Below are positions 51,893 to 62,888 of a stretch of DNA of 64,000 bases, one piece after another. The stretch spans positions 62,001-126,000 of the forward strand of contig NZ_NFMB01000009.1 in the NCBI RefSeq assembly GCF_002161215.1. The letters run 5' to 3'. Made by a program: the position numbers and the translations under genes. The stretch's first letter is position 1. The number at the start of each line of letters is the position of its first letter. A model generated the notes under the pieces. That model searched no databases and had not been told where the DNA came from. It saw only the letters and a program-made list of their open reading frames with translations. Origin of the DNA: Flavonifractor sp. An10 (lineage in GTDB: Bacteria; Bacillota; Clostridia; Oscillospirales; Oscillospiraceae).

Positions 51893-51905
51893 GATAAAAT
51901 TTATC
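51893..51905 (+). promoter_or_regulatory. Putative Rrf2 operator before the acyl-CoA dehydrogenase fusion
   Basis: GATAAAATTTATC is a perfect 6-bp dyad around a central base (51893-51905), followed by CCA as in the copy at 51405-51417. Located 25 bp upstream of ATG 51931. Confidence 0.55.
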
Positions 51906-51930
51906 CACTTTATAAAAAGGAGGACGCGAC

Positions 51931-53844
51931 ATGTTATTCCAGACCACCCAGGCGCATGAGGAGCTGCGCGCCAAGATCCGGGCCTTTGCCGAGGAAGAGG
52001 TGAAGCCCATTGCCTTCTCTCTGGATCAGGCCAACGAGTTCCCTGCCGAAGCAGTGAAGAAGCTGGGGGAGATGGGCCTGATGGGCATCCCCTATCCCAA
52101 GGAGTACGGCGGCGCGGGGCTGGACGCCATCAGCTATGCCATCGCCGTGGAGGAGCTGTCCCGGGTGGACGGCGGCACGGGCGTCATTCTCTCTGCCCAT
52201 GTGTCCCTGGGCTCCTGGCCCATCTTCGCCTTCGGCACCGAGGAGCAGAAGCAGAAGTACCTGGTGCCCCTGGCCCGTGGTGAGAAGATCGGCGCCTTCG
52301 GCCTGACCGAGCCCAACGCCGGCTCCGACGCCGGCGGCACCGAGACCACCGCCGTGGACAAGGGCGACCACTACCTGCTCAACGGCGGCAAGATCTTCAT
52401 CACCAACGCCCCCAAGGCGGACACCTACGTGGTCTTCGCCGTCACCACCCCCGACATCGGCACCCGCGGCATCTCCGCCTTCATCGTGGAGAAGGGCTGG
52501 AAGGGCTTCGAGTTCGGCGACCACTACGACAAGATGGGCATCCGCTCCTCCTCCACCGCCGAGCTGATCTTCAACGATGTGAAGGTGCCCAAGGAGAACC
52601 TGCTGGGCAAAGAGGGCGAGGGCTTCAAGATCGCCATGGCCACCCTGGACGGCGGCCGCATCGGCATCGCGGCCCAGGCCCTGGGCATCGCCCAGGGGGC
52701 CTACGAGTCCGCCCTGGAGTACTCCAAGGAGCGCGTCCAGTTCGGCAAGCCCATCGCCGCCCAGCAGTCCCTGGCTTTCAAGCTGGCCGACATGGCCACC
52801 AAGCTGCGCTGCGCCCGGTTCCTGATCTACTCCGCCGCCGAGCTGAAGGAGCACCACGCCCCCTATGGCATGGAGTCCGCCATGGCCAAGATGTACGCCT
52901 CCGACATCGCCCTGGAGGTCACCAACGACGCGGTGCAGATCTACGGCGGCACCGGCTTCCTCAAGGGCATGGACGTGGAGCGGATGTACCGCGACGCCAA
53001 GATCACCACCATCTACGAGGGCACCAACGAGATCCAGCGGGTGGTCATCGCCTCCCACCTCATCGGCAAGATCTCCAAGGGCAGCGAGGGCTCCAGCCGC
53101 TCCGTAGCCAAGAAGCCCGCCCCCATCACCGGCGTGCGCAAGCGCCAGATCTTCCGGGACGGCGAGTCCAAGGACAAAGTGGCCGCCCTGGTGGAGGCCC
53201 TGAAGAAGGACGGCCACGACTTCACCGTGGGCATCCCCATGGACACCCCCATCAACCAGGCAGAGCGCGTGGTCTCCGCCGGCAAGGGCATCGGCGACAA
53301 GAAGAACATGAAGCTCATCGAGAATCTGGCCAAGGCCGCCGGCGCCGCCGTGGGCTCCTCCCGCCCGGTGGCTGAGACCCTGAAGTACGTCCCCCTGAGC
53401 CGCTATGTGGGCATGTCCGGCCAGAAGTTCACCGGCAACCTGTACATCGCCTGCGGCATCTCCGGCGCCACCCAGCACCTGAAGGGCATCAAGGACGCCT
53501 CCACCATCGTGGCCATCAACAAGAACGGCAACGCCCCCATCTTCAAGAACTGTGACTACGGCATCGTGGGCGACGTCAACGAGATCCTGCCCCTGCTGGC
53601 CGCCGCCCTGGACACCGGCGACAAGCTGCCCGCGCCTCCCATGGTCAAGATGAAGCGGCCCCCCGCCCCCAAGCCCGAGCCCATCGGCAAGCGGTACGTC
53701 TGCGGCGGCTGCGGCTACGAGTACATCCCCGAGGTAGGCGACGAAGATGCGGAGATCGCCCCCGGCACCCTGTTTGAGAAGCTGCCCGAGGACTGGGTCT
53801 GCCCCGAGTGCGCCGAGGGCAAGGATCAGTTCATCGAGGCCTAA
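51931..53844 (+). CDS. Acyl-CoA dehydrogenase / EtfA FAD domain / rubredoxin fusion
   Basis: 637 residues from ATG 51931 (AAAAAGGAGG). Residues 1-380 are a full acyl-CoA dehydrogenase ([55 protein letters not shown] and the catalytic Glu in [14 protein letters not shown]). Residues ~395-575 match the C-terminal FAD domain of electron-transfer flavoprotein alpha ([21 protein letters not shown], cited as ~475-495; [17 protein letters not shown]). Residues ~585-637 are a rubredoxin ([16 protein letters not shown] and [14 protein letters not shown]). So substrate oxidation, flavin relay and an iron centre are in one chain, without EtfB. Preceded by an Rrf2 regulator and followed by a repeat array and the flavodiiron gene. 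Confidence 0.92.
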   Translation: MLFQTTQAHEELRAKIRAFAEEEVKPIAFSLDQANEFPAEAVKKLGEMGLMGIPYPKEYGGAGLDAISYAIAVEELSRVDGGTGVILSAHVSLGSWPIFAFGTEEQKQKYLVPLARGEKIGAFGLTEPNAGSDAGGTETTAVDKGDHYLLNGGKIFITNAPKADTYVVFAVTTPDIGTRGISAFIVEKGWKGFEFGDHYDKMGIRSSSTAELIFNDVKVPKENLLGKEGEGFKIAMATLDGGRIGIAAQALGIAQGAYESALEYSKERVQFGKPIAAQQSLAFKLADMATKLRCARFLIYSAAELKEHHAPYGMESAMAKMYASDIALEVTNDAVQIYGGTGFLKGMDVERMYRDAKITTIYEGTNEIQRVVIASHLIGKISKGSEGSSRSVAKKPAPITGVRKRQIFRDGESKDKVAALVEALKKDGHDFTVGIPMDTPINQAERVVSAGKGIGDKKNMKLIENLAKAAGAAVGSSRPVAETLKYVPLSRYVGMSGQKFTGNLYIACGISGATQHLKGIKDASTIVAINKNGNAPIFKNCDYGIVGDVNEILPLLAAALDTGDKLPAPPMVKMKRPPAPKPEPIGKRYVCGGCGYEYIPEVGDEDAEIAPGTLFEKLPEDWVCPECAEGKDQFIEA

Positions 53845-53846
53845 AA

Positions 53847-54400
53847 GAAGTGCGGATGGCGTGCGGAGCAGGCACACAGCGCACCGCGCAGACGAAAAAA
53901 CAGGCGTACGCCCGAAGGGCGAAGCGGATTTTTCGCGGAGCGGCAGCAGTGTGCCGTCGCGGAGCCGCCGAAGCATGACAAGCAGAAGTGCAGATGGCGT
54001 GCGGAGCAGGCACACAGCGCGCCGCGCAGACGAAAAAACAGGCGAACGCCCGAAGGGCGAAGCGGATTTTTTGCGGAGCGGCAAGCAGTGTGCCGTCGCG
54101 GAGCCGCCGAAGCATGACAAGCAGAAGTGCGGATGGCGTGCGGAGCAGGCACACAGCGCACCGCGCAGACGAAAAAACAGGCGTACGCCCGAAGGGCGAA
54201 GCGGATTTTTCGCGGAGCGGCAGCAGTGTGCCGTCGCGGAGCCGCCGAAGCATGACAAGCAGAAGTGCAGATGGCGTGCGGAGCAGGCACACAGCGCGCC
54301 GCGCAGACGAAAAAACAGGCGAACGCCCGAAGGGCGAAGCGGATTTTTTGCGGAGCGGCAAGCAGTGTGCCGTCGCGGAGCCGCCGAAGCATGACAGATA
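53847..54400. repeat. Tandem array of four ~138-bp units as two identical 277-bp dimers
   Basis: Units start at 53847, 53985, 54124 and 54262 (spacing 138, 139, 138). Units 1 and 3 are identical, and units 2 and 4 are identical until the array end; 1 and 2 differ by a few bases (for example TGCGGATGG against TGCAGATGG, and ttttt against tttttt). Hence a dimer was duplicated recently. Each unit has a CGCCC-GAA-GGGCG hairpin and GC-rich dyads. It fills the 568-bp gap between the dehydrogenase fusion and fprA. Reverse-strand frames stay open across it only because the period is near a multiple of three. Confidence 0.92.
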
Positions 54401-54412
54401 AGGAGGAAGATT

Positions 54413-55627
54413 ATGTATTGCGTGCGCAAGGTAACCGACGATCTGTACTGGGTGGGGGCCAACGACCACCGGCTCCACCTGTTTGAGAACATCCACCCCA
54501 TCCCCAAGGGGGTCAGCTACAACGCCTACCTGCTGCTGGACGAGCAGTCCGTGCTCTTCGACACCGTGGACTGGTCTGCCTACCGGCAGCTCCAGGAGAA
54601 CCTGGATCACCTGCTGGGCGACAAGCCCCTGGACTGGCTGGTGGTCAACCACATGGAGCCCGACCACGGCGCCAGCGTGGAGCAGATCCTCCGCCGCTAC
54701 CCCAAAGTGAAGGTGATCTCCACCGAGAAGTCCTTCATGCTCATGCGGCAGTTCGGCTTCCATCCCGACGAGCACGAGTGCCGCATCGTGGCCGAGGGGG
54801 ACACCCACTGCTTCGGCAGGCACACCGTGGCCTTCGTGGGCGCCCCCATGGTACACTGGCCCGAGGCCATGGTCACCTTTGACACCACCAACGGCGCCCT
54901 CTTCTCCGCCGACGCCTTCGGCTCCTTCATCGCGCTGGACGGCAAGCTCTTCGCCGACGAGGTCAACTTCGACCGGGACTGGATCGACGAGGCCCGCCGC
55001 TACCTCACCAACATCGTGGGCAAGTACGGCCCCCACATCCAGCTGCTGCTGGGCAAGGCCGCCGGCATCCTGGATCAGATCAAGTACATCTGTCCCCTCC
55101 ACGGGCCCGTGTGGCGCAAGGATCTGGGCTACTTCATCGACAAGTACGACAAGTGGAGCCGCTATGAGCCGGAGGAGAAAGGCGTCATGATCGCCTACGC
55201 CTCCATGTACGGCAACACCGAGGCCGCCGCCCAGGCCCTGGCCGCCAGGCTGTGCGAGAAGGGCGTCACCAACGTGGCGGTGTACGACGTGTCCAACACC
55301 CACGTGTCCTACCTGATCGCCGAGGCGTGGAAGTACAGCCACATCGTGCTGGCCTCCGTCACCTACAACCTGGGCATCTATCCGGTGATGAAGAGCTTCC
55401 TGGAGGATATGAAGGCCCTCAACCTCCAGAACCGCACCTTCGCCCTCATCGAGAACGGCTCCTGGGCCTGCAAGTCCGGGGATCTGATGCAGAAGTTCAT
55501 CGACGAGGAGATGAAGAACATGACGGTGCTCAACGAGCGCCTGAGCATGGCCTCCTCCCTGGGAGACGACAAGGCCGTGGAGCTGGACGCCCTGGCCGAC
55601 GCCCTGGTGGAGTCCGTCAACGCCTGA
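54413..55627 (+). CDS. fprA: FprA-type flavodiiron protein (A-type flavoprotein)
   Basis: 404 residues from ATG 54413 with AAGGAGG directly after the repeat array. N-terminal metallo-beta-lactamase-like diiron domain with ligands in HMEPDHGA (HxExDH, residues ~80-87) and CPLHGPVW, followed by a flavodoxin domain (~255-404) with FMN-binding YASMYGNTEAAAQ. Flavodiiron proteins reduce oxygen to water (or nitric oxide) with electrons from rubredoxin; the rubredoxin-bearing fusion protein just upstream is a candidate donor (inference). Followed by a terminator. Confidence 0.94.
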   Translation: MYCVRKVTDDLYWVGANDHRLHLFENIHPIPKGVSYNAYLLLDEQSVLFDTVDWSAYRQLQENLDHLLGDKPLDWLVVNHMEPDHGASVEQILRRYPKVKVISTEKSFMLMRQFGFHPDEHECRIVAEGDTHCFGRHTVAFVGAPMVHWPEAMVTFDTTNGALFSADAFGSFIALDGKLFADEVNFDRDWIDEARRYLTNIVGKYGPHIQLLLGKAAGILDQIKYICPLHGPVWRKDLGYFIDKYDKWSRYEPEEKGVMIAYASMYGNTEAAAQALAARLCEKGVTNVAVYDVSNTHVSYLIAEAWKYSHIVLASVTYNLGIYPVMKSFLEDMKALNLQNRTFALIENGSWACKSGDLMQKFIDEEMKNMTVLNERLSMASSLGDDKAVELDALADALVESVNA

Positions 55628-55647
55628 GACAGGCCCAGCAAAGCACA

Positions 55648-55681
55648 AACGTGCCCGCCGCAGAACTGCGGCGGGCACGTT
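55648..55681. terminator. Terminator between fprA and malQ
   Basis: 16-bp perfect inverted repeat AACGTGCCCGCCGCAG and complement, between convergent genes. Confidence 0.9.
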
Positions 55682-55691
55682 TTCTTGGGCG

Positions 55692-57170
55692 TTACCGGCG
55701 GTAGGTGCGGGTGATCCGGGCCAGGCGGCCGGATACGTCGGGGTTGAGGGCCTCCCGCCGCACCCGCCAGCTCCAGTTCAGGGCGCCGGAGGTGCCGGGG
55801 GCATTGACCCGGGCGTCGGCCCCCAGGCCCAGCAGATCCTGCAGAGGGGCGATAGCCAGGCGGCAGGGGGACATCCAGGCCCCGCACACCGCGCCCCAGC
55901 CGAAGCCCTCGTCCTCCCGCAGGCGCAGGTAGTCCGAGGCGAAGTCCCGCTCCGCGGGGGAGGCCAGGGAGAACAGCCACTGGACAAAGGTGGGGGTATC
56001 GTGGGTGCCGGTGTACATCACCGCGTCCCGGGGGCAGTTGTGGGGGAGATAGGCGCTCTCCCCGTTGGGATCAAAGGCGTAGACCAGTACCTTCATGCCG
56101 GGCAGGCCGCTCTCCGCGATGAAGCGGAGGGCGTTTTCGTCCAGATCCCCCAGATCCTCGGCGATCAGCGCCAGCCCGGGGACGGCGCGCAGCACCTCCA
56201 CCAGCTCCATGCCGGGGCCCTTTTCCCAGTGCCCCTCCCGGGCGTCCTCCGCCCCGTCGGGGATACACCAGTAGGTGTGGAAGCCCCGGAAGTGGTCGAT
56301 GCGCACCACGTCGTACAGCCGGGCCAGGTGAACCGCCCGGCTGCGCCACCAGGCAAAGCCGGTCTTCCGGTGGTAGTCCCAGTCGTAGAGGGGGTTGCCC
56401 CAGTGCTGGCCCTTGTCGGAGAAGGCGTCGGGGGGCACCCCGGCCACCCCGGCGGGGGTCATGTCCTCCTTGAGCTGGAACAGCTCCGGCCGGGCCCACA
56501 CCTCGGCGCTGTCGGGGGAGACGTAGATGGGCAGATCCCCGATGATGGAGATGCCCTTCCCGTTGGCGTAGGCCTTCACCGCCGTCCACTGGCGGAAGAA
56601 GAGCAGCTGGAGGAAGGCGTGGAAATCGCACGCCTCTTTCAGCTCCGCCCGGGCCTTTTCCAGGGCGGACTGCTTCCGCAGCCGGAGCTCGTCGGGCCAG
56701 TCGGCCAGCGGCTTTCCGTCGAACCTGTCCCGCAGGGCCAGGAACAGGGCGTAGTCGGGCAGCCAGCTCCGCTCCGCCTCCAGGAACTCCGCCAGCTCCC
56801 GGGCATAGCGGGCCCTGCCCCGCGCCCAGGCCTTCCGCAGCAGGGGGATCCGGGTCTCCAGGAGCCAGGGATAGTCCACACGGTCGGGGTTGTCCCGCCG
56901 GGCGGAGTCCAGCTCCTCCGCGGTGAGCAGGCCCTCCTCCGCCAGCTCGTCCAGATCCAGGAAGAGGGGGTTGCCGGCGAAGGAGGAGGGGGACATGTAG
57001 GGGGAGTTGCCCCCGCCGGGGGGCACCAGGGGGAGAATCTGCCAGAACTTCTGGCCCCCCGCCGCCAGAAAGTCCACAAACTCCCGGGCGGGGGTGCCGA
57101 AGGTGCCGACGCCGTAGGGCCCCGGCAGGGAAAATACGGGGAGCAGGACGCCGCTTGCGCGCGCTTGCAT
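55692..57170 (-). CDS. malQ: 4-alpha-glucanotransferase (GH77)
   Basis: 492 residues from ATG 57170 (MQARASGVLLPVFSLPGPYG). GH77 amylomaltase: FWQILPLVPPGGGNSPYMSP near residue 42, nucleophile Asp in VVRIDHFRGFHTYW, acid Glu in LIAEDLGDLDE and MYTGTHDTPTFVQW. It transfers alpha-1,4-glucan segments in maltodextrin or glycogen metabolism. Bacterial-type short form without N-terminal modules. The frame is open far upstream of the ATG but there it is antisense to the AlkD-like gene and precedes the promoter. Own promoter at 57210-57238, stands alone. Confidence 0.94.
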   Translation of the reverse strand: MQARASGVLLPVFSLPGPYGVGTFGTPAREFVDFLAAGGQKFWQILPLVPPGGGNSPYMSPSSFAGNPLFLDLDELAEEGLLTAEELDSARRDNPDRVDYPWLLETRIPLLRKAWARGRARYARELAEFLEAERSWLPDYALFLALRDRFDGKPLADWPDELRLRKQSALEKARAELKEACDFHAFLQLLFFRQWTAVKAYANGKGISIIGDLPIYVSPDSAEVWARPELFQLKEDMTPAGVAGVPPDAFSDKGQHWGNPLYDWDYHRKTGFAWWRSRAVHLARLYDVVRIDHFRGFHTYWCIPDGAEDAREGHWEKGPGMELVEVLRAVPGLALIAEDLGDLDENALRFIAESGLPGMKVLVYAFDPNGESAYLPHNCPRDAVMYTGTHDTPTFVQWLFSLASPAERDFASDYLRLREDEGFGWGAVCGAWMSPCRLAIAPLQDLLGLGADARVNAPGTSGALNWSWRVRREALNPDVSGRLARITRTYRR

Positions 57171-57209
57171 ACAAAGACCTCCAGTACAGGAAGAATCACG
57201 TTCCGCCCC

Positions 57210-57238
57210 ATTATAATCCCTGCCGGCCCCGTCCGCAA
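57210..57238 (-). promoter_or_regulatory. Promoter of malQ
   Basis: On the minus strand TTGCGG (57233-57238) and TATAAT (57210-57215) are 17 bp apart, 40 bp upstream of the malQ ATG. Confidence 0.7.
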
Positions 57239-57241
57239 GCC

Positions 57242-57269
57242 TTGAAATTGCGGGGGCCTGTGCTATACT
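57242..57269 (+). promoter_or_regulatory. Promoter of the HEAT-repeat gene
   Basis: TTGAAA (57242-57247) and TATACT (57264-57269), 16-bp spacer, divergent from and adjacent to the malQ promoter. Confidence 0.65.
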
Positions 57270-57296
57270 GGAAAAATACAAGAGGAGGGGAGCGCT

Positions 57297-57914
57297 GTGT
57301 GGAGGAGCATGGAGGAGAAGATCCCCGTTGAGGGGGAAAATCTGCGGCTGGTGCGGAGCCTGGCGGAGGAGTATTTCCGCACCCACACCGGGCCGGAGTG
57401 CTGGGAGGCGGCCCGGGCCCTCTATGTCTCCCCGCACTTCCAGGTACAGGAGGCGGGGGTGTTCCTGTGCGGCTGGCTGGCCCCGGAGCGGCCGGAGGCC
57501 CTGGCCTTCCTGCGGGATACCGTCAGCGCCCACGAGAGCTGGAGGGTGCAGGAGGTGCTGGCCATGGCCTTCGACGCCTGCTGCAGGGGGACGGGGTATG
57601 AGGCGGCCCTGCCGGTGATCCGCGCCTGGCTGGCGGACGGACGGGCCAACGTGCGCCGGGCGGCGTCGGAGGGCCTGCGGGTGTGGAGCAGCCGCCCCTA
57701 CTTCAAGGAGCACCCGGAGGAGGCGGTGCTCCTGCTGGCGGCCCGGCGGGCGGACGAGAGCGCCTATGTGCGGAAGTCCATCGGCAACGCCCTCAGGGAC
57801 ATCAGCAAGGCGCACCCGGAGCTGATCCGGGCGGAGCTGGCAGCCTGGGATACCGGCTCCAAAGAGGTGATGCAGGTCTACAGGTTGGCATCGAAAAAGC
57901 TGGAGCCGCGGTGA
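57297..57914 (+). CDS. HEAT/AlkD-like repeat protein
   Basis: 205 residues from GTG 57297 (ATG 57309 is possible; AGGAGGGG upstream). Helical-repeat protein: repeated units such as CWEAARALYVSPHFQVQEAGVF, WRVQEVLAMAFDACC, ANVRRAASEGLRVWSSR and AYVRKSIGNALRDISKAHP. The pattern resembles the DNA alkylation repair (AlkD/AlkC) family of HEAT repeats, where the last segment with RK..GNALRDISK is conserved. A DNA glycosylase role is possible but not certain. Short compared with AlkD (about 230). Confidence 0.7.
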   Translation: MWRSMEEKIPVEGENLRLVRSLAEEYFRTHTGPECWEAARALYVSPHFQVQEAGVFLCGWLAPERPEALAFLRDTVSAHESWRVQEVLAMAFDACCRGTGYEAALPVIRAWLADGRANVRRAASEGLRVWSSRPYFKEHPEEAVLLLAARRADESAYVRKSIGNALRDISKAHPELIRAELAAWDTGSKEVMQVYRLASKKLEPR

Positions 57915-57927
57915 AAGGTGAATATAT

Positions 57928-57953
57928 AAGGGCGGGTGCGCACACCCGCCCTT
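57928..57953. terminator. Terminator between convergent genes
   Basis: AAGGGCGGGTG / CACCCGCCCTT inverted repeat with 4-base loop. Confidence 0.8.
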
Positions 57954-57956
57954 TCC

Positions 57957-58462
57957 TTATCCCGCCGCCAGGATGGCGTCCCGGATGGCGTCAAAGACCG
58001 CGTCCTGCTCCTGGCACATGACCAGCAGGACGGTGCCGTCCTCCAGGGTCTCCAGGCGGGCATTGGAGGCAATGTCGTACTGGTCGGCCAGGTACTGAGC
58101 AAAGCTCTGCTTCTGCCGGTCGATAAAGTCCTCCAGCCCCTCCCGCACGGCGGCCTCCCGGCCCTGGGCGGGGTAGACGGCGGCGATGCCGTAGGCCCGC
58201 ACGTTCATGAGGGAGGCGGACAGGGCGAAGGCGTCCACGTCGTCGGGGGTTAGGCCCATGAGATCCAGATAGAGGGGGAGCTGCTCGTCGGCCTTGTCGG
58301 ACAGGACGGGCAGGGCGTCGTTGGTCTCGGCGTCCCGGGCGTCCTCGATGGCGGTCTCATAGAGCTGGGTGCGCGCCTCGGCGGAGAGGGCGGGCTTGTC
58401 CCTGCCGGAGCACCCGGCCAGCAGGGCCAGGGAGAGCGCCAGGGGGAGTATACGGGTCAGAT

Positions 58463-58466
<4 letters not shown>
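57957..58466 (-). CDS. Lipoprotein (DUF4358-like) coupled to clpC
   Basis: 169 residues from ATG 58466. Lipoprotein signal with lipobox SLALLAGCSGRD. The mature part is acidic and resembles the DUF4358 lipoproteins of clostridia (DALPVLSDKADEQLPLYLDL, VRAYGIAAVYPAQGREAAVR, QYDIASNARLETLEDGTVL, VMCQEQDAVFDAIRDAI). Function unknown. The start overlaps the clpC stop by 4 bp, so translation is coupled to clpC, which is an odd partner for an exported lipoprotein. Confidence 0.75.
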
Positions 58467-60955
<2,489 letters not shown>

Positions 60956-61225
60956 GTCCCCCTCACCTCGTCTGTTCCTGCTCCACGGAAAGCGTATCCG
61001 GTGCTTCTTGACGTGCTTCATCTGCTGTGCCACGCCCCTTCTCCTTTGTTCTGTGCCGGTGTGGGCTGCTCCGAGGCGCCCCGTCCAGCGCCGGGGTCAG
61101 GCTCCCGGCGGCCTCCATGTGAAATGGCGAGGATCTGTCCATGGAAAACTGCACCTCCTCCGGTTGATCGGATCCTATTTTTTCCCACCATGAAAAAATA
61201 TACCCACAGTCGGGGCAATTTAGCA
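60956..61225. other. Divergent control region between clpC and the ferredoxin gene
   Basis: 270 bp, less GC-rich towards its right end. No CtsR heptad repeat (GGTCAAA) is seen. An open frame on the minus strand (60963-61238) with CPDCGYIF at its start is noted but not called. The clpC promoter must lie here; no clear consensus is visible. Confidence 0.4.
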
Positions 61226-61253
61226 TTGCAATTTTCAAAAGTTATGGTACAAT
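61226..61253 (+). promoter_or_regulatory. Promoter of the ferredoxin gene
   Basis: TTGCAA (61226-61231) and TACAAT (61248-61253), 16-bp spacer, 32 bp upstream of ATG 61286. Confidence 0.7.
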
Positions 61254-61285
61254 GACTGTAGCTTGAGTGTTTGGAGGTGTATCCA

Positions 61286-61456
61286 ATGGCCTATGTTATC
61301 AGCGACGCCTGCGTGAGCTGCGGTTCCTGCGAGGGCGCTTGCCCCGTGGGTGCCATCTCCCAGGGCGACAGCCAGTACGTCATCGATGCCGGTTCCTGCA
61401 TTGACTGCGGTTCCTGCGCCGATACCTGCCCCACGGGCGCTATCTCCCAGGGCTAA
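61286..61456 (+). CDS. 2[4Fe-4S] ferredoxin
   Basis: 56 residues from ATG 61286 behind TTGGAGGTG. Two CxxCxxCxxxCP motifs (CVSCGSCEGACPVGAIS and CIDCGSCADTCPTGAIS), internally duplicated: a classical clostridial ferredoxin carrying low-potential electrons for fermentative metabolism and hydrogenases. Strong promoter, ideal ribosome site and its own terminator indicate high expression. Confidence 0.95.
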   Translation: MAYVISDACVSCGSCEGACPVGAISQGDSQYVIDAGSCIDCGSCADTCPTGAISQG

Positions 61457-61485
61457 TCTGGTACGTACTACTTAGCGTAGAAAAG

Positions 61486-61517
61486 CAGCGGCATGCCTTT
61501 GGCTTGCCGCTGTTTTT
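61486..61517 (+). terminator. Terminator after ferredoxin
   Basis: CAGCGGCA / TGCCGCTG inverted repeat followed by TTTTT. Confidence 0.85.
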
Positions 61518-61542
61518 AACGCGATAAAGAGGATGTGAAGCT

Positions 61543-62841
61543 GTGGAGGAGAAGAGACTGGGGGCGAGGGGCCTGTTGCTGGTGGGCCTGACCCTGTTCT
61601 CCCTGTTTTTCGGGGCGGGCAACCTGATTTTCCCGTCGGGCATCGGGGCCATGGCGGGGGTGCACACCTGGCCTGCCGTGGCGGGACTGGCCGTCAGCGC
61701 CGTGGGCCTGCCGGTGCTGGGGGTGGTGGCGGTGTCCCGGGCCGGCGGCATGGACGCCCTGGCCGGCCGGGTGCACCCCGCCTTTGCCCGGGCCTTTACC
61801 GTGGCGGTCTATCTGGCCATCGGCCCCTGCCTGGCCATCCCCCGGACGGCCACCACCTCCTTTGAGATGGCGGTGCCCCCCTTTGTAGGGGAGGGGGCCC
61901 CGGTGGCCCTGCTGCGCCTGGTTTACTCCCTGGTGTTCTTCGCCGCCGCCCTGGCGCTGGCCCTGCGGCCGGAGAAGCTCACCGACCGGCTGGGCAAGAT
62001 CCTCTGCCCCGTGCTGGTGGGCCTCATCGTGGTGACCTTTGCCGCCAGCCTGCTCAACCCCCTGGAGGGATACGGCCCGGCCGGCGGCGAGTACCTGACC
62101 CACCCGGCCGTCCGGGGCTTCCTGGAGGGCTATCAGACCATGGACACCCTGGCCGCCCTGGCCTTCGGCATTGTCATCGCGGTGAACCTGCGGGCCCGCG
62201 GGGTGGAGAAGCCGGGGGCGGTGGTGCGCTCCACCGCCTGGGCCGGGGTGATCGCCGGGGTGCTGCTGCTGGCGGTGTACTGCATGCTGGCCCATGTGGG
62301 GGCCCTGTCCGGCGGGGCCATGCCCAACCCCGCCGACGGGGCGGAGGCCCTGACCAACGCGGCGGGCCTGCTGTTCGGCACCGGCGGCCGGGTGCTGCTG
62401 GCCGCCATTTTCCTGATCGCCTGCTTCAACGTGTGCGTGGGCCTCATCAGCTCCTGCGGGACTTACTTCCACGGCATCTGCCCCCGGCTGGGCTACCGCA
62501 CCTGGGCGGTGCTCTTCGCCGTGGTGAGCATGGTGATCTCCAACGCGGGGCTGGCCCAGATCCTGGCGGTGTCGGCGCCGGTGCTGGGCGCCCTCTATCC
62601 GGTGGCCATCGTGCTCATCGCCCTGTCCTTCTTCCAGCGCCGGCTGGAGGGGCACCGGTGGGTCTATCCTGTGGCGGTGCTGTTCACGGGGGTGTTCAGC
62701 GTGCTGTTCGCCCTGCGGGATGCGGGGCTGCCCCTTGGCTTCCTGGATGGGCTGCCCCTGGCCGCGGTGGGGCTGGGATGGGTGCTCCCGGCCCTGGTCG
62801 GCACGGTGCTGGGCCTGCTGTGCTCCGGGCGGAGAAGATGA
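61543..62841 (+). CDS. brnQ: Branched-chain amino acid:cation symporter BrnQ
   Basis: 432 residues from GTG 61543 with AAAGAGGA 8 bp upstream. LIVCS-family transporter with 12 TM helices; conserved LFSLFFGAGNLIFPSGIGAMAG in TM1 and CLAIPRTATTSFEMAVPP in the third region. Imports leucine, isoleucine and valine with sodium or proton. Monocistronic; a strong hairpin follows. Confidence 0.93.
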   Translation: MEEKRLGARGLLLVGLTLFSLFFGAGNLIFPSGIGAMAGVHTWPAVAGLAVSAVGLPVLGVVAVSRAGGMDALAGRVHPAFARAFTVAVYLAIGPCLAIPRTATTSFEMAVPPFVGEGAPVALLRLVYSLVFFAAALALALRPEKLTDRLGKILCPVLVGLIVVTFAASLLNPLEGYGPAGGEYLTHPAVRGFLEGYQTMDTLAALAFGIVIAVNLRARGVEKPGAVVRSTAWAGVIAGVLLLAVYCMLAHVGALSGGAMPNPADGAEALTNAAGLLFGTGGRVLLAAIFLIACFNVCVGLISSCGTYFHGICPRLGYRTWAVLFAVVSMVISNAGLAQILAVSAPVLGALYPVAIVLIALSFFQRRLEGHRWVYPVAVLFTGVFSVLFALRDAGLPLGFLDGLPLAAVGLGWVLPALVGTVLGLLCSGRRR

Positions 62842-62858
62842 AGAGAAGATAAGAAAAC

Positions 62859-62888
62859 AAGGCGCGGTTCCTGTGGGAACCGCGCCTT
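62859..62888 (+). terminator. Terminator after brnQ
   Basis: Perfect 13-bp inverted repeat AAGGCGCGGTTCC / GGAACCGCGCCTT. Directly followed by AGCCTGTCGAAAA, the end sequence of the terminator-flanked 159-bp elements. Confidence 0.85.

Noticed and set aside
53847-54400. Possible CRISPR array
   Set aside because: Units are 138 bp and identical throughout; there are no short repeats with unique spacers and no cas genes.
51934-54507. Very long open frame on the minus strand (857 codons) across the dehydrogenase gene and repeat array
   Set aside because: It is antisense to a full-length conserved protein and stays open because of GC-rich codon structure and a repeat period near a multiple of three.
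53831-55678. Minus-strand 615-codon frame with Cys/Arg-rich repeats (CFGGSATAH pattern)
   Set aside because: The repetitive part is the reverse complement of the 138-bp array and the rest is antisense to fprA; no ribosome site or family match.
57171-57815. Upstream extension of malQ by ~215 codons
   Set aside because: This part is antisense to the HEAT-repeat gene and precedes the malQ promoter; GH77 homology starts at ATG 57170.
60963-61238. 91-codon minus-strand frame starting with CPDCGYIFSWW
   Set aside because: Only the first ~20 residues look protein-like, it occupies the clpC/ferredoxin control region and the remainder is low-complexity. Kept out for lack of support.
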